Assembly: GCA_965213545.1 (NCBI GenBank)
Contig: CBDBZL010000002.1
Location: forward strand, 372,001-436,000
DNA length: 64,000 nt
From: CBDBZL01 sp965213545
Lineage (GTDB): Bacteria; Pseudomonadota; Alphaproteobacteria; Sphingomonadales; Sphingomonadaceae
Direction: 5' to 3'
A model generated the notes under the pieces. That model was not told the origin of the DNA. It made no database searches and was given only the letters and a program-made list of their open reading frames with translations. How positions within the stretch are numbered: position 1 is the first letter of the stretch; the number at the start of each line of letters is the position of its first letter. This document shows, in pieces, positions 1-9,294 of this stretch. Made by a program: the position numbers and the translations under genes.

Positions 1-147
1 AAGCATCACTTCGGAAAGCCAGACCCGGTAGGCGGGAGGCCGGCGATCGCTTCCCGGTGGTTCGCGCCAGGGCAACAGGCGGGCGTTGCAGCGATACCAG
101 TTAAGCAGCTTGTCCGCGATCGTCGCCGGCTCTTCGCTGTCATCCAT
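1..147 (-). CDS. mutY: A/G-specific adenine glycosylase, N-terminal fragment (runs off left edge)
   Basis: The first 49 residues of a minus-strand protein are present. They carry LPWR and then YRVWLSEVML, the N-terminal signature of the HhH-GPD glycosylase MutY, where this stretch normally leads into QQT. MutY removes adenine mispaired with 8-oxoguanine in base-excision repair. The catalytic Asp, the helix-hairpin-helix and the iron-sulfur cluster lie outside the window. The ATG is about 30 bp from the divergent DUF721 gene, so the two probably share a promoter region. Identity rests on this short motif only. Confidence 0.8.
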   Translation of the reverse strand, partial: MDDSEEPATIADKLLNWYRCNARLLPWREPPGSDRRPPAYRVWLSEVML

Positions 148-176
148 GGCCGGCCTATGGCATGGGAGCATGTCTG

Positions 177-782
177 ATGGAACGCGACGGGAAAGATCAG
201 GCATCGGCTGACAAGAGTGCCGCAGCACTCGCCGGCGAGTCCAATGTCAAACCGATCAGGCGGCGCAAGTCCGCGGCCGAACCACCCGCCGGGCGACGCG
301 GCGGCCCGGCGCGTTCGGTGGCTGAACTCGTCCCGCAGATTGGCCGCACCGCGTTCAACAAGTTCGGCTTTATACAAAGCTCGGTGGTGATGCGCTGGGG
401 TGAGATCGTGGGAGCGCATCACGCCAGGATGTGCGCGCCCGAGTCGATCCGCTTCCCGAGGGGCGAGAAACGCGGCGGCACGCTCAATCTGGTGGTCGAA
501 CCCGCGCACGGCCCGCTCATCCAGCATGTCGTGCCCGAGATCATCGAACGGGTGAACCGGTTCTTCGGCTACCAGGCGGTGGCCGCGATCAGGATGCGGC
601 AAGGCCCTGTTCAGCCCGTGCATGGTGATCGGGTCTCGCGCCAGCAGCCGGAGCCGCTGTCGAGCCCGGTGGAGCTTGGCGAGAGCCTGCGTGACATCGG
701 CGATCCCGAGCTGCGCACGGTGCTTCAATCGCTCGCCCGTAGCCTGTTGCGCGGCGAGCAGGACAAGGACGGTGGTAAGTGA
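177..782 (+). CDS. DUF721 (DciA-like) domain protein
   Basis: This is a protein of about 200 residues. A basic, disordered N-terminus (RRRKS, RRGGPAR) is followed by a DUF721-type domain containing the conserved turn RWGEIVG and a segment with many I, V and H residues. DUF721 includes DciA, which helps load the replicative helicase in many bacteria lacking DnaC; applying that role here is inference. The ATG at 177 was preferred over one 15 bp upstream because GGGAG sits 8 bases before it. The stop overlaps the next start as TGATG, suggesting translational coupling. Confidence 0.75.
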   Translation: MERDGKDQASADKSAAALAGESNVKPIRRRKSAAEPPAGRRGGPARSVAELVPQIGRTAFNKFGFIQSSVVMRWGEIVGAHHARMCAPESIRFPRGEKRGGTLNLVVEPAHGPLIQHVVPEIIERVNRFFGYQAVAAIRMRQGPVQPVHGDRVSRQQPEPLSSPVELGESLRDIGDPELRTVLQSLARSLLRGEQDKDGGK

Positions 783-1504
783 TGGTTCGCAGTCTCGATA
801 ACCGCTCGTTCGCCGTGCTGATCGCACTGGGCATGGCGCTCGCGGCGATGCTTGCCGCAATCGCGCCGGTTTCGGCAGTGGCACAAACATCGCGCTCGAA
901 CTGGATCGGCTTGGTGGAAGCGACCGATGGCGGGTTTCGCATGGGCAATCAGGCGGCGGCCAACCGGCTTGTCGTATTCAGCAGCTATTCCTGCCCCCAT
1001 TGCGCCGAGTTCGAGCGCCGGTCCGAGATGGAGCTGACGGCGGGCCATATTTCGCCCGGCACCTTGTCGTTCGAGTTGCGCCATCTGATCCGCAATCCGC
1101 TGGACCTTGCGGCCGCGCTCGCCACCGAATGCGGCCCGCCGCGCCGGTTTTTCACCCGCCACCGCGCCATCATGCGTGCGCAGGACCGCTGGCTGGCGGT
1201 GACTAGCAAGGCAACCGCGGCGCAGCAGCAGCGCTGGAGCAGCGGACCGGTGCCCGGCAGGATGCGCGCCATCGCCAATGACCTTGGTTTCCACGAACTT
1301 CTCGCCCCGCACGGCGTCTCGCGCGCCGCGCTCGACCGTTGTCTTGGCGACCATAAGCGGGCCGAGGCGATCGCGGCAACTTCAAAGGCGCAGGCCGAGC
1401 GCCTGGGCATCACCGGCACGCCGAGCTTTGTCCTGAACGGCACCCGGCTCGAAGGGGTTCATGACTGGCTTCGCCTGCGTCAGGTGCTTGCGCAGGTCAG
1501 CTGA
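782..1504 (+). CDS. DsbA-family thiol:disulfide oxidoreductase, secreted
   Basis: The N-terminus has a basic start and a long alanine-rich hydrophobic segment ending near AVAQT, a typical Sec signal peptide. The mature part is a thioredoxin-fold domain with a CPHC active site near residue 70 and the conserved cis-proline loop TGTPSFVLNG near the C-terminus, as in DsbA/DsbG-type periplasmic enzymes. It should oxidise or isomerise disulfides in exported proteins. The start overlaps the DUF721 stop. A second DsbA-like gene lies about 110 bp downstream, so the two form a tandem pair ahead of smc. Confidence 0.85.
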   Translation: MVRSLDNRSFAVLIALGMALAAMLAAIAPVSAVAQTSRSNWIGLVEATDGGFRMGNQAAANRLVVFSSYSCPHCAEFERRSEMELTAGHISPGTLSFELRHLIRNPLDLAAALATECGPPRRFFTRHRAIMRAQDRWLAVTSKATAAQQQRWSSGPVPGRMRAIANDLGFHELLAPHGVSRAALDRCLGDHKRAEAIAATSKAQAERLGITGTPSFVLNGTRLEGVHDWLRLRQVLAQVS

Positions 1505-1616
1505 GCCTTTGCGCGTTCTGTGCACAAGCGCGCATCCTCCTTGCGGCCGGGTTGGCGTGCGGATGCAGGTGGGCTAATCGACACGCTGTTTAATGCAGAC
1601 AAGGTCTTCATAAATC

Positions 1617-2369
1617 ATGCGCTCCATCAGTCGCGTCACCCTTGCAGCTTTTGCAGCGCCGCTCCTGCTCGCGCTGTCCGCCTGCGGATCGGGTGGGGAA
1701 GCGGGCGGGGCAACCGGGCTGGCCGGTGAACCCATCGAGCCCACGCCCCCACCCGGCGACACGAGCTGGCTGGAAACCGCACAGGTAAGCGAATTGGGCG
1801 GCATCGTCGTGGGCAATCCCGAAGCGCCGCTCAAGCTGGTGAAATATGCCAGCCACACCTGTCCCGCCTGCGCCAATTTCGCCTCGGAATCGGAGGCCGA
1901 ACTCAACCAGCTGATCGAGCGCGGCATCGTCAGCTTCGAGATCCGCAACCAGATCCACGATCCGCTCGACCTGACCTTCGCCGTGCTGGCGCGCTGCGGC
2001 GAACGGGCGACCTTCCAGCCGCTGGCCAAGCAGGGATGGGCCGAGCTTGGCCAGATCAGCGCCACCGCCACCGCCGACCCGGCCGCACTCGAGGCGGCGA
2101 CGCAGGCCGACGGTCCTGTCCGGCTCCAGCGCATCGGCGAGGTGACGGGCCTCGTCGATTGGTTCGCCGCCCGCGGCGTTCCACGCGACCGGGCGCTTCA
2201 GTGCCTGAGCGATCTTCCCGCTGCCGAAGGGCTGGTAGAGCGGTCGAACGCGCAATCGGAGGACCTGGGCGTCACCGGAACCCCGACCTTCTTCCTCAAT
2301 GGCGACCGGCTCGAGGCGCAGCAATGGAGCGATGTGCAATCAGCATTGCAGGCGGCCGGAGCGCGCTAG
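1617..2369 (+). CDS. DsbA-family thioredoxin-fold lipoprotein
   Basis: The N-terminus ends in the lipobox LSAC, followed by a Gly-rich linker, so this is probably a lipid-anchored periplasmic protein. A CPAC active site lies near residue 82 and the cis-proline loop TGTPTFFLNG near the C-terminus. It is related to the preceding gene but has a different dipeptide between the cysteines (PA versus PH), which usually changes redox potential. The two may therefore divide oxidase and reductase or isomerase work; that split is inference. The gene ends 49 bp before smc. Confidence 0.85.
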   Translation: MRSISRVTLAAFAAPLLLALSACGSGGEAGGATGLAGEPIEPTPPPGDTSWLETAQVSELGGIVVGNPEAPLKLVKYASHTCPACANFASESEAELNQLIERGIVSFEIRNQIHDPLDLTFAVLARCGERATFQPLAKQGWAELGQISATATADPAALEAATQADGPVRLQRIGEVTGLVDWFAARGVPRDRALQCLSDLPAAEGLVERSNAQSEDLGVTGTPTFFLNGDRLEAQQWSDVQSALQAAGAR

Positions 2370-2418
2370 ACTGCGCTGAGATGAGGGGCCCGGCGACGGC
2401 TGGGCGCGGGATCGCGCG

Positions 2419-5400
2419 ATGCTGATCCGCAAGCTCAACCTGGTCGGCTTCAAGAGCTTCGTCGAACCGTCCACCCTGTTTATCGAGCCCGGACTTACAG
2501 GCGTTGTCGGTCCCAATGGCTGCGGCAAGTCCAACCTCCTCGAAGCGCTGCGCTGGGTAATGGGCGAGACCTCGCCCCGCCAGATGCGCTCGGGCGGGAT
2601 GGAGGACGTGATCTTCGCCGGAACCACGCGCCGGCCCCCGCGCGAGTTCGCCGAAGTGGCGCTTCATGCCAAAGACGAGGCGGGCGAGGAACTGGTTATC
2701 GCCAGACGCATCGAGCGCGGCGCGGGTACCGCCTATCGGGTGAACGGGCAGGATGTGCGTGCGCGCGATGTCGCGCTCCTGTTCGCCGATGCCGCGACCG
2801 GCGCACACTCCCCGGCACTGGTCAGCCAGGGGCGGATCGCCGCGGTCATCGCTGCCCGTCCTGCCGAGCGGCGGCAGATGCTGGAGGAAGCGGCGGGCAT
2901 CGCTGGGCTCCACGTGCGCCGCCGCGACGCCGAAAGCCGGTTGCGCCAGGCAGAAGGCAACTTGTCCCGGCTTCAGGACATCATTGGCGGGCTCGAGGCG
3001 CGGATCGGCGGTCTCGGACGGCAGGCGAGACAGGCCGAACGCTATCGCGAACTCACCCGCTCCATCGAGACCGCACAGGCAAGGCTGCTTTTCGCAGGCT
3101 GGCGCGAAGCGGCCGAGGCGGCCGAGGCGGCGCATGACAAGGCTCGTTCGGCGCAAGAGGCGGTGGCTCGGGCCAAAAGCGCCTCGCAAACCGCGCGCGA
3201 GACACGCGACCGGTGCGCTGCGCACCAAGCTACCACTGCGGACGCACTGATCGCACGGCGCGAGGATGAAACCGCGCAAGGCCATGCGATAAGCAACCTG
3301 AGCAACCGGCTCGAAGCAGCCGAACAGCGTTTGGCCGATCACCTTCGCCAAGCCGAACGGCTCGACCAGGAACGCAACGAAGTCGATGCGCTGATGGCTC
3401 AGGCAGCGCGGGCCGTGCACGAGCTGGAGGCCGGACTTGCCGAGTGCGAGGCGTCGCTATCCCAGCACGAGACCGATCGCGCCGTTCTAGTGATTGACGC
3501 CGACAAGGCCGAGCAGTCGACGCGCGCCGCCGAACTTGCGCTCGCGAACGCCTCCGCCGCCAGCACGCAGCTCGAGGCAGAATGGCGCATCGCGCAGGGC
3601 GCAGTTGATCAGTCCAACGAGCGGCTGGCCCAATTGGCGCGTGATGGAGATCGGCTGGCGGCACAGGCGAGCGCGCTCGATGTGGGGGACATTGACGAGG
3701 CGGTGGAGGCAGCGAAGGCACAGGCGCACGCCGCAGGCGGCAATCTTGCGCGCGCCCGCGACGAGCTGGTCGAACTGCAGCGCAAGAAGACCGAGTTGGG
3801 CGAAGCGCGCGATGCGGCAACGGCCGAGCTGAGCATCGCGAAAGCCGAGCTTGCCGGAACCGAACGCGAGTGGCTGGCCCTCTCGCGCGACAAGGCGGCG
3901 CGGGCGAAGGCAGCGGGATACGAGGGCGAACTGCCGAACCTGATCGATCGAGTCACCGCCGAGCCGGGCTGCGAGCGCGCACTGGCGGCGGTGTTGGGGA
4001 GCAGTGCGCACGGGTTTCTCGGTCTGCCAGCAAAAGACCTCGAAGGTCATTTCTGGACCGGCACCAATGCCCGCCCACCCGTCCCCGATTCGCTTCGCAA
4101 GAAGATGGTGGATTGTCCGCCCGAACTCGATGCGCGGCTGGCGCTGGTTCATTTCGCTGAAGCGGATGATGGCCGGGATCTTCCGCCAGGCGAATGGCTG
4201 GTCACGCGTGCCGGCCGGCTGCGGCGCTGGGATGGGCTGGTCACACAAGGCAGCGGTCTGGCTGAAGCGGCGCTGCTCGAGGCAGGCAACCGCTATCGCA
4301 CACTCGATGCGCGCCTCCCTCTCGAGCGCCGCGCGGTTGCCGATGCTGAGCGCAACGACGCTGCGGCACGTGCAAAGTTCAGCGATATCCAGCAGAAGCT
4401 TGCCGCGGCGGAGCAGTCGGTTGCTTCTCGTTCGGACGAGGAGCGGGCCGCCATGCGTGCGCTCGATAGGTCCGAAAATAGCCGCGAACAGACCGGCCGC
4501 CAGCGCGCGGTGCTGGCCGAAGCGCTGGCAGAGTTCGGACGGCGGAAGGCAGAGGCGGAACTGATCCAGTCCAAGGTCTGCTCACAGCGGGCGACGTTGC
4601 CGGACCGGGAAGAGACGAACACCGTCCTGCAGTCCGCAAGACGCGAGCACGACGACGCGCGGCTCGCCCTCCAGTCCAGCGCCGCTGCGCTGTCGGCGCG
4701 CGACCAGGCGCTTGCTGGTCTGCGCGAACGGGCGGCGAGCAAACAGGCGGATATGCGCGGTTGGCAGGCCCGATCAGGCGACGCCGCGCGCCGTCTTGCC
4801 GAAATAGAACGCACGACAGCCGAAATTGGCGGGCAACGCGCGCAGCTATCGTTAGAACCTGGGACGCTGCGGCGGCAGATCGCGGAGCGCTCCGAAGCGC
4901 GCGATGCGGGCGCCCAAGCTCTGATTCGTGCACAGAGGGAGGCGGAACGTGCGAATGCAGCACTCGAGGCGGCGGAAACCGGGCTGGCCGCGGCGAATGA
5001 AGCGGTTGTCGAGTTGCGCGAATTGCGAGCTGGTCTGGCCGTTGAGGCCGAAAGCGCCGATATTGGGCGCCAGGAACTTGTGCGTCAGTCGGGCGAGCGG
5101 TTCGGCGTCGCGCCACCCGCACTGCCCGATGCTTCGGCCTTCGATGCGGCGCAGGTCGGCAATACGCATGCGGAAGCATCGGCGAGCGACAAGCTGCATC
5201 GCGCGCGTGAGGCCATCGGCCCTGTGAACCTGGTTGCCGCCGACGAGTTGGCGCGATGTGAGACTGAGCGTGATGGCCATGCGCACGAGCTGGCGGATAT
5301 CGCCGAGGCGGTCCGACGGTTGCGTGGTTCGATCGGGCGCCTGAACCGCGAAGGACGCGAGCGGCTCCTGGCCGCCTTCGAGGCGGTCAATGGCCACTTC

Positions 5401-5844
5401 GAACGGCTGTTCACCAGGCTTTTCGATGGCGGCAACGCATATCTAAAGCTGATCGACAGCGACGATCCGCTCGAGGCCGGCCTGGAAATCTTCGCGCAAC
5501 CTCCGGAAAAGCGGCTGCAATCGCTGACTTTGCTATCGGGCGGAGAGCAGGCGCTAACCGCGATTGCCCTGATTTTCGCGTTATTCCTTACAAATCCAGC
5601 GCCGGTGTGCGTTCTGGACGAGGTGGATGCGCCGCTCGACGATGCCAATGTCGACCGCTTCTGCGATCTGCTCGATGCTATGGGTGCGCAAACCGCGACC
5701 CGCTACCTGATCGTTACGCATAATTCGGTTACGATGAGCCGGATGCATCGGCTGTTCGGCGTGACCATGGTGGAGAAAGGTGTCAGCCAACTTGTCAGCG
5801 TTGATCTTGGCGTTGCCGAAGACATTCTCGCGGCGGCTCAATAA
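2419..5844 (+). CDS. smc: Chromosome segregation ATPase SMC
   Basis: At 1141 residues it has the full SMC layout. An N-terminal ATPase half carries Walker A GPNGCGKSN near residue 31, followed by a long Ala/Glu/Arg-rich coiled coil. A compact hinge lies around residues 500-610, then a second coiled coil. The C-terminal half carries the signature LLSGGEQ near 1040 and Walker B VCVLDEVDAP near 1063. It acts as a dimer with ScpA and ScpB to organise and segregate the chromosome. No partner gene is in the window. It converges with the PilZ gene, leaving only 15 bp between the stops. Confidence 0.97.
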   Translation: MLIRKLNLVGFKSFVEPSTLFIEPGLTGVVGPNGCGKSNLLEALRWVMGETSPRQMRSGGMEDVIFAGTTRRPPREFAEVALHAKDEAGEELVIARRIERGAGTAYRVNGQDVRARDVALLFADAATGAHSPALVSQGRIAAVIAARPAERRQMLEEAAGIAGLHVRRRDAESRLRQAEGNLSRLQDIIGGLEARIGGLGRQARQAERYRELTRSIETAQARLLFAGWREAAEAAEAAHDKARSAQEAVARAKSASQTARETRDRCAAHQATTADALIARREDETAQGHAISNLSNRLEAAEQRLADHLRQAERLDQERNEVDALMAQAARAVHELEAGLAECEASLSQHETDRAVLVIDADKAEQSTRAAELALANASAASTQLEAEWRIAQGAVDQSNERLAQLARDGDRLAAQASALDVGDIDEAVEAAKAQAHAAGGNLARARDELVELQRKKTELGEARDAATAELSIAKAELAGTEREWLALSRDKAARAKAAGYEGELPNLIDRVTAEPGCERALAAVLGSSAHGFLGLPAKDLEGHFWTGTNARPPVPDSLRKKMVDCPPELDARLALVHFAEADDGRDLPPGEWLVTRAGRLRRWDGLVTQGSGLAEAALLEAGNRYRTLDARLPLERRAVADAERNDAAARAKFSDIQQKLAAAEQSVASRSDEERAAMRALDRSENSREQTGRQRAVLAEALAEFGRRKAEAELIQSKVCSQRATLPDREETNTVLQSARREHDDARLALQSSAAALSARDQALAGLRERAASKQADMRGWQARSGDAARRLAEIERTTAEIGGQRAQLSLEPGTLRRQIAERSEARDAGAQALIRAQREAERANAALEAAETGLAAANEAVVELRELRAGLAVEAESADIGRQELVRQSGERFGVAPPALPDASAFDAAQVGNTHAEASASDKLHRAREAIGPVNLVAADELARCETERDGHAHELADIAEAVRRLRGSIGRLNREGRERLLAAFEAVNGHFERLFTRLFDGGNAYLKLIDSDDPLEAGLEIFAQPPEKRLQSLTLLSGGEQALTAIALIFALFLTNPAPVCVLDEVDAPLDDANVDRFCDLLDAMGAQTATRYLIVTHNSVTMSRMHRLFGVTMVEKGVSQLVSVDLGVAEDILAAAQ

Positions 5845-5859
5845 GACGCGCTGTTCGGA

Positions 5860-6390
5860 TTAGGCAAGCATTGCGGCCACTCCCGCAAGCGTGGCCCAAG
5901 GCGCGAGCACGGCAGTTATCATCACCGCGGCGCGTCTTGCCGGCGACCATTTCTCTTGGGCCCGTGCCTCGTTCGCGACATCCCAGATCGGGTCTTCAGG
6001 GCTTAGTTGATAAGAAGGGCCGGCCTCTTCAAACTCAACCTCGTCTTCCGGTTGGTCGACGAAGTCACTCGCCAGACGTGCAGCGGCCAGGTCCGCCTTC
6101 CCAAGGGGCCGGGCGAAGTTGTAGCCGGCAGTCAGTCCGCTGCGCCACACCGCCTCGGCTTCCCGTCGCCCGGCATTCGGCAGCTCCAGTTCCAGATGGC
6201 GCGGGATGGTGCTGCCTTCGGGCAGTTCGGCGAGAAAACCGGTGACCGACAGATTGACGATGTTGGCGGGAACGACCACCCCGTCGCCCAGTCGATAGAG
6301 CCTGACGCCCAGGCTCAGGTCCGCGCGCGGCACCATCCGACGGTCGCTGTCGGTATCCTCGCCAATGCGCAGAACTGCGGTCACCGCCAT
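5860..6390 (-). CDS. PilZ-domain protein with C-terminal membrane segment
   Basis: A PilZ domain fills roughly residues 15-110. The two c-di-GMP contact motifs are present: an arginine cluster (DRRMVPR) and NLSVTG (D/N-x-S-x-x-G). The C-terminal 20-25 residues are hydrophobic and could anchor the protein in the inner membrane. The family binds cyclic di-GMP and passes the signal to motility or surface processes; the output here is unknown. The gene stands alone, convergent with smc and 121 bp downstream of gshA on the same strand. Confidence 0.8.
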   Translation of the reverse strand: MAVTAVLRIGEDTDSDRRMVPRADLSLGVRLYRLGDGVVVPANIVNLSVTGFLAELPEGSTIPRHLELELPNAGRREAEAVWRSGLTAGYNFARPLGKADLAAARLASDFVDQPEDEVEFEEAGPSYQLSPEDPIWDVANEARAQEKWSPARRAAVMITAVLAPWATLAGVAAMLA

Positions 6391-6511
6391 TGCTCCGTCG
6401 AACCCGATCAGGGCGTCGCCGACGGTGTTACGAGATTTGGGTAAACGAATGATTGAGACGGCAAGTTAATTTTGGCCGCGCTTCCGACGATCCGAGAAAC
6501 CGGCAGAAAAC

Positions 6512-7900
6512 CTAGAAGCTGTCCTCATAGACGCGGGTGATATCGCCGCGCCATTCGTTGTGGAACTTGTCGAGCAGCCGCTGCGCTGGCACTTTTCCGC
6601 TCTCAACGATCTCGTGCAGCGGCTCAAGGAAGCCCGCTTCGGAAGCGCCGCCGGCATCGAGTCGCGAACGTGCGGCCAGCCCCTTGCGAGCAATCTCAAG
6701 CACTTCCCGGGCAAGATCGCGCAACAACCCTGCACCGCCGGGCAAGGTGGTATTGAGCGCCTGGCGTGGAACCTCGCTCCGCAGCCGCTCGCGCTCTTCC
6801 ATCGGCCAGTTCTTCACAAGGTCCCAGGCAGCATCGAGCGCGGACTGGTCGTAAAGCAGGCCAACCCACAGGGCCGGAAGCGCGCAAATCCTGCCCCACG
6901 GGCCACCATCGGCACCGCGCATCTCGAGGAAACTCTTCATCCTCACTTCGGGGAAGGCCGTGGAAAGGTGGTCGACCCAGTCCGAAGCGCGCGGCCGTTC
7001 GCCCGGAAGTGCCGGAAGCTCGCCGCGCAGGAAATCGCGGAAGGATTGACCCGCAGCATCGATGTAGCGTCCCTCGCGAAACACAAAATACATCGGAACA
7101 TCAAGCATATAGTCCATATATCGTTCGTAGCCGAAGGCGTCCTCGAAGGCGAACGGGAGCATGCCTGTTCGATAAGGATCGGTATCGGACCAAATATGAC
7201 TGCGATAGCTTAGGAAATTGTTAGGCTTTCCCTCGGTAAAGGGAGAATTGGCAAACAAGGCGGTAGCCAATGGTTGAAGCGCAAGACCGACGCGGAACTT
7301 CTGCGCCATGTCGGCTTCGCTGGAGTAGTCGAGATTGACCTGAATGGTGCAGGTTCGCAGCATCATATCAAGACCCATCGTGCCTACGCGCGGCATGTGG
7401 TCGAGCATGATCCGGTAGCGCTGCTTGGGCATGATCGGCAGTTCGGCGCGGGTCTTGTCGGGCCACATTCCCAATCCGAGAAAGCCGATACCACAAGCTT
7501 GCCCCACCTCCTTGACCTGGGCCAGGTGGCGGCCGGCCTCGGCACAAGTCTGGTGCAGGTTCTCGAGCGGAGCGCCCGACAATTCGAGCTGCCCGGCAGG
7601 CTCCAGACTGACCGTTCCATCCTGGCCGGACATGGCGATAGCGCGGGGGACGCCATCGGGGCCATCCTCGATTACCGGCTCCCAGCCGAACCTTTGCAGC
7701 GAAAGAATGACATCGCGGATGCCGCCGGGCTCGTCATAGGAGGGGGCGCGGTGATCATCGAGCTTGTAGACCAGCTTCTCGTGCTCGGTGCCGATGCGCC
7801 AATCCGCGCGCGGCTTTTCCCCGGCCTGCATCGGCGCCACAAGCTGCTCGATGCTCTCGATCGGCTCCTCGTCCCCGGCGAGCGTCGTGCGCGTGCTCAT
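6512..7900 (-). CDS. gshA: Glutamate-cysteine ligase (plant/alphaproteobacterial type)
   Basis: It catalyses ATP-dependent joining of glutamate and cysteine, the first step of glutathione synthesis. The 462-residue protein begins with a short leader, then RIGTEHEKLVY, the conserved N-terminal glutamate-binding block of this class. GFLGLGMWPD and the cysteine-rich region MMLRTCTIQVNLDYSS follow. The ATG at 7900 was chosen because upstream in-frame sequence is not protein-like. The rsmE gene lies 377 bp upstream on the same strand. No glutathione synthetase is in the window. Confidence 0.92.
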   Translation of the reverse strand: MSTRTTLAGDEEPIESIEQLVAPMQAGEKPRADWRIGTEHEKLVYKLDDHRAPSYDEPGGIRDVILSLQRFGWEPVIEDGPDGVPRAIAMSGQDGTVSLEPAGQLELSGAPLENLHQTCAEAGRHLAQVKEVGQACGIGFLGLGMWPDKTRAELPIMPKQRYRIMLDHMPRVGTMGLDMMLRTCTIQVNLDYSSEADMAQKFRVGLALQPLATALFANSPFTEGKPNNFLSYRSHIWSDTDPYRTGMLPFAFEDAFGYERYMDYMLDVPMYFVFREGRYIDAAGQSFRDFLRGELPALPGERPRASDWVDHLSTAFPEVRMKSFLEMRGADGGPWGRICALPALWVGLLYDQSALDAAWDLVKNWPMEERERLRSEVPRQALNTTLPGGAGLLRDLAREVLEIARKGLAARSRLDAGGASEAGFLEPLHEIVESGKVPAQRLLDKFHNEWRGDITRVYEDSF

Positions 7901-8277
7901 AGCTGAAACCGCCGTTAGGTGGCGCGCGCGCTTAAGGCCAGCCTCAAATGGTTCGCAAACTTGCCAGCGGCGCACGTCCTTGCTGGCAGGCTTCGACAGG
8001 TTGGCGAGGCGTGCACCGCAAGGCGTCGGATAATATGGTGTGCGAGACGAATGGCGCACCAGAGCTGGAACGGGATCGGGCTGTTAGGGGGTGATCTTGT
8101 TGCGGTCATCTCGAGCGTACTGGCGTCGGCACGCGCATTATCCTGCCACCGCAATATATCTCGTTGCTTTGGGCGGGGGCGGCAGGACGGCAGGCGAGCG
8201 ACGCGATCATCGTAGCCCCCCGGTCACCGGCCGATGTTCCCGGTGACGCGCGGCTGCGACTCGCGAAAAGTACCACT
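7901..8277 (-). other. Non-coding gap between rsmE and gshA
   Basis: This 377-bp stretch lies between two minus-strand genes, and no convincing open frame was seen on either strand. About 30 bp past the rsmE stop, an 8-bp inverted repeat (GTCACCGG at 8223 and CCGGTGAC at 8240, 9-base loop) could end the rsmE transcript, but no clear U-run follows. The rest should hold the gshA promoter; no good -35/-10 pair was picked out. Confidence 0.4.
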
Positions 8278-9042
8278 TCACCGGGCCGTAACCAGGTCCG
8301 ACCAATCTCCTGCCAGCGCCATCCACAAGGCGCTGGCCGCGATCGCAGCAGTCTCGCCGCGCAAGATGCGAGGTCCGAGCGTGATGGCTTGGGCATTGGC
8401 CAGCCGCCGGATCGCTGCCCGCTCGTCAGGCTCAAAACCGCCTTCCGGGCCGATCAGGAGCGCAGCGGGAGCGCAGCCCTTCGAAAATGCGTTGGCGGCT
8501 GGCTCGCCGCCCGCTTCATCGGCGAAGAACAGCGTTCGTTCTGGCGGCCATTCATCGAGCATTCGGGCGAGCGACACCGGCTCGGCCAGTTCGGGCAGCG
8601 CCGTTCGCGCACATTGCTCGGCCGCCTCAGTGATGATCGTTCGCGCCCGCGCAAGATTGAGCTTGTCGGCGACGCATCGCCTGGTGACCACCGGCCGGAT
8701 TATCCGCACGCCAAGTTCGGTCGCCTTTTCAAGCACCATGTCGAACCGATCTTTCTTGAGCAGCGCTGGGCAAAGCCACAGATCGGGCACCTGTTCGCGT
8801 GCACGCAAGCGTTCGACAACCACCAGCGAGACCATGCGCTTGCCTGGCGACTCCACGCGCGCCGCCCATTCCCCGGTGGCATTATCGCACAGGACAACGG
8901 CATCCCCCTCGCCCACGCGCATGACGCGCAGCAGGTAATGCGCGGGCGAACCTTCGATGGTTATCCGCGCGCCCTCACCGAGCATGGTTCTGACGAACAG
9001 ACGCGGCGCGGAGCGCGGCGGCCAGGCGGGGGTGGCGGGCAC
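8278..9042 (-). CDS. rsmE: 16S rRNA m3U1498 methyltransferase RsmE
   Basis: This SPOUT-family enzyme methylates U1498 of 16S rRNA using S-adenosylmethionine. The N-terminal PUA-like part starts at PRLFVR. The knotted SAM-binding motifs follow: KATELGVRIIRPVVTRR, EAAEQCART, LLIGPEGGFEPDE and ITLGPRILRGETAAIAA. A GTG start at 9042 was chosen because it opens directly into PATPAWPP ahead of the domain; an ATG at 9090 would add 16 residues that do not look conserved. Neither start has a strong ribosome-binding site. It is divergent from ubiA. Confidence 0.93.
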   Translation of the reverse strand: MPATPAWPPRSAPRLFVRTMLGEGARITIEGSPAHYLLRVMRVGEGDAVVLCDNATGEWAARVESPGKRMVSLVVVERLRAREQVPDLWLCPALLKKDRFDMVLEKATELGVRIIRPVVTRRCVADKLNLARARTIITEAAEQCARTALPELAEPVSLARMLDEWPPERTLFFADEAGGEPAANAFSKGCAPAALLIGPEGGFEPDERAAIRRLANAQAITLGPRILRGETAAIAASALWMALAGDWSDLVTAR

Positions 9043-9294
9043 AAGGTGCGCGCTACGCCGGCCGAACGGTGCGCGGCAATAGGCACGCATTGGGAATTGG
9101 TTCACAGACGTTGAATACTCGCGGGGGTGGAACAGCTTCGATACGCCGCCGAATAAGTCGTCCGACAGGCGCGCGCACCCGCTACCCCTCTGCGACCGGG
9201 ACATCACTCTTGGTTCCGTCACACCCCCGCAGCACCTTCGGGGCACCGGCTTAGCGCTTGCACCGCCTGCACGCCGCTCGCAAAGAAACCGGCG

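Noticed and set aside
6..890. Long minus-strand frame opposite the DUF721 gene
   Set aside because: High-GC shadow: the plus strand has a recognised domain, overlapped starts and better composition.
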